Source: Bacteroidetes bacterium GWA2_30_7
GTDB taxonomy: Bacteria > Bacteroidota > Bacteroidia > Bacteroidales > GWF2-33-38
Assembly (NCBI GenBank): GCA_001768155.1
Contig: MENC01000145.1
Coordinates: 1-5,815, forward strand
Direction: 5' to 3'
Length of the DNA stretch: 5,815 bases
The position numbers and the translations under genes are program-made. The notes beneath the pieces were generated by a model. It was not told where the DNA came from. It was given only the letters and a program-made list of their open reading frames with translations, and searched no databases. Position 1 is the stretch's first letter; every line of letters begins with the position of its first letter. Shown one piece after another: positions 4,281-5,815 of the stretch.

Positions 4281-5815
4281 CTAAGCATACCCATCTTTAT
4301 GCACAGTTTTAACTGCTCTTCCAGAAGGGTCGTTGGCATTTTGAAATGCAACATCCCAAGCTAATGCTTCGGGTGTGCTGCAAGCTACAGATTTTACTGA
4401 AGGTACGCAAGATGCAGCAGAATCGGACGGGAACAAATCGCTGAAAATTGAACGATAACGGTATTCTTCTTTCGACATTGGCGGATGTATCGGGAATCGA
4501 AATTTTGCATTTGCTAATTGCTCATCGCTAACCTCTTCGTTTGCAATTGCTTTGAGCGAATCAATCCAACTATAACCAACTCCATCAGAAAATTGTTCTT
4601 TTTGTCGCCATGCAATACTTTCGGGTAAATAATCTTCAAATGTTTTTCGTAGAATCCATTTTTCGATTTTTCCATTTCCAGCCATTTTATCTTTTGGATT
4701 TAAACTCATTGCGATATCCATAAATTCTTTATCTAAAAATGGAACACGACCTTCTATGCCCCACGCTGCAAGCGATTTATTGGCACGTAAACAATCATAT
4801 AAATGTAGTTTACTTAGTTTTCTAACTGTTTCTTCATGAAATGCCTGTGCATTTGGAGCTTTATGAAAATATAAATAACCACCAAAAATTTCATCAGCAC
4901 CTTCGCCCGATAAAACCATTTTTATCCCCATTGATTTAATAACTCTTGCCAATAAATACATTGGAGTTGAGGCTCTTATAGTTGTTACATCATAAGTTTC
5001 CAAATGATAAATTACATCGCGAATTGCATCCAAGCCCTCCTGAACAGTAAAATTAATTTCGTGATGAACCGAGCCAATATGTGTTGCTACTTTTCTAGCT
5101 GCGGCTAAATCCGGTGAACCAATTAAACCTACTGCAAATGAATGTAATTGCGGATACCATGCTTGTTGAGTATCGCCTGACTCAATACGGTTTGCAGCAT
5201 ATTTTTTTGTAATAGCCGAAATAATAGAAGAGTCTAAACCTCCTGAAAGAAGCACTCCGTAAGGCACATCCGACATTAATTGTCGGTGAACAGCATCTTC
5301 AAGCCCTTTTCTTAACAACTTTACATCAGAATCATTATCTTTTATATTCTCGAAATCGCTCCAATCGCGTTTATACCATTTTTTAAGTTCATTACCATCT
5401 TTATTACATAAATAATGACCCGGAAGAAATTCTTGGTATTTGTTACATACACCCTCTAACGCTTTTAATTCAGATGCAACATAAAAATTTCCAAGTTTGT
5501 CCCAGCCCATATACAATGGAATAACTCCAATATGGTCGCGAGCAATCAGATATGTATCGGTTTCGGTATCGTATAAGGCAAAAGCAAAAATTCCACTTAA
5601 ATCTTCAATAAAATTAATTCCTTTTTTTCGGTAAAGGGCTAAAATGACTTCGCAATCAGAATGTGTTAAAAACTCATAATCAGTTAGTTCTTTCCTTAAT
5701 TCCTGATGATTATATATTTCACCATTAACCGTTAGAATCAATTTTTTGTCTTTGCTGAATAATGGTTGTCTGCCAGATTGCGGGTCAACAATTGCCAGAC
5801 GTTCGTGAGAGAAAA
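4281..5815 (-). CDS. asnB: Glutamine-hydrolysing asparagine synthetase B (N-terminus outside window)
   Basis: The enzyme makes asparagine from aspartate, ATP and glutamine in the cytoplasm. The window holds 510 residues; alignment from memory to E. coli AsnB suggests about 45 N-terminal residues are missing at the right edge, including the nucleophilic Cys of the glutaminase domain. The TTG at 5739-5741 is not a start: the frame stays open to the edge and reads FSHERLAIVDPQSGRQPLF, normal AsnB sequence. Glutaminase-domain residues follow in VNGEIYNH and THSDCEVILALY. The synthetase domain has the PP-loop ATP pyrophosphatase motif SGGLDSS (codons 5226-5246), then the LETYDVTTIRASTPMYL block, LSGEGADEIFGGYLYFHKAPNA with the conserved Glu/Asp residues, and EGRVPFLDKEFMD. 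The C-terminal tail (WRQKEQFSDGVGYSWID, then DPSGRAV) closely follows the enterobacterial AsnB pattern. No frameshift is visible. Its promoter lies outside the window. Confidence 0.96.
   Translation of the reverse strand, partial: FSHERLAIVDPQSGRQPLFSKDKKLILTVNGEIYNHQELRKELTDYEFLTHSDCEVILALYRKKGINFIEDLSGIFAFALYDTETDTYLIARDHIGVIPLYMGWDKLGNFYVASELKALEGVCNKYQEFLPGHYLCNKDGNELKKWYKRDWSDFENIKDNDSDVKLLRKGLEDAVHRQLMSDVPYGVLLSGGLDSSIISAITKKYAANRIESGDTQQAWYPQLHSFAVGLIGSPDLAAARKVATHIGSVHHEINFTVQEGLDAIRDVIYHLETYDVTTIRASTPMYLLARVIKSMGIKMVLSGEGADEIFGGYLYFHKAPNAQAFHEETVRKLSKLHLYDCLRANKSLAAWGIEGRVPFLDKEFMDIAMSLNPKDKMAGNGKIEKWILRKTFEDYLPESIAWRQKEQFSDGVGYSWIDSLKAIANEEVSDEQLANAKFRFPIHPPMSKEEYRYRSIFSDLFPSDSAASCVPSVKSVACSTPEALAWDVAFQNANDPSGRAVKTVHKDGYA

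Noticed and set aside
5739..5741. TTG as the asnB start
   Set aside because: Upstream codons in the same frame encode the conserved HERLAIVD region of the glutaminase domain, so the true start is beyond the right edge.
1..5815. CRISPR array, tRNA/rRNA gene, riboswitch, toxin-antitoxin or defence system
   Set aside because: No regularly spaced direct repeats, no cloverleaf or rRNA-like sequence, no conserved riboswitch core, and no gene pair with toxin, antitoxin or defence motifs was found.

Overview
The window is AT-rich DNA from a member of the Bacteroidota. The evidence is lineage-typical protein sequence throughout, A/T-rich leaders with no Shine-Dalgarno sequences, and the 3' end of a gene whose product carries a type IX secretion (T9SS) C-terminal sorting domain, a system largely confined to that phylum. 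I cannot place it to genus. The gene content is mostly housekeeping metabolism with one mobile-element junction, and I found no previously undescribed multi-gene system.

Layout from left to right. (1) 1-574, + strand: the 3' part of an insertion sequence, carrying the C-terminal third of an IS1634/IS4-type DDE transposase. (2) 575-673, + strand: the last ~32 codons of a T9SS sorting domain, with no start of its own. The element appears to have inserted into, or recombined beside, a gene for a secreted or surface protein. (3) 810-1451, - strand: a MobA-like molybdenum cofactor guanylyltransferase. (4) 1452-1601: an AT-rich divergent promoter region. (5) 1602-3272, + strand: fhs, formate-tetrahydrofolate ligase. 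(6) 3298-3329: a strong hairpin between convergent genes. (7) 3320-3577 and 3609-4001, - strand: a small zinc-ribbon protein and a DUF1801/YdhG-like protein, transcribed as DUF1801 then zinc ribbon, 31 bp apart, probably one operon. (8) 4002-4280: a non-coding spacer with several overlapping imperfect inverted repeats. (9) 4281 to the right edge, - strand: asnB, glutamine-dependent asparagine synthetase, complete at the C-terminus but lacking about 45 N-terminal residues because the window ends.

The genes do not form one pathway. fhs loads formate onto tetrahydrofolate for one-carbon metabolism, and MobA could mature a molybdoenzyme such as formate dehydrogenase, so a formate theme is conceivable but not shown here. 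asnB makes asparagine. The DUF1801/zinc-ribbon pair has no established pathway. The features most worth a second look are the IS/T9SS-domain junction, the Tyr-to-Asn change in the FTHFS signature, and the repeat-rich spacer before asnB.
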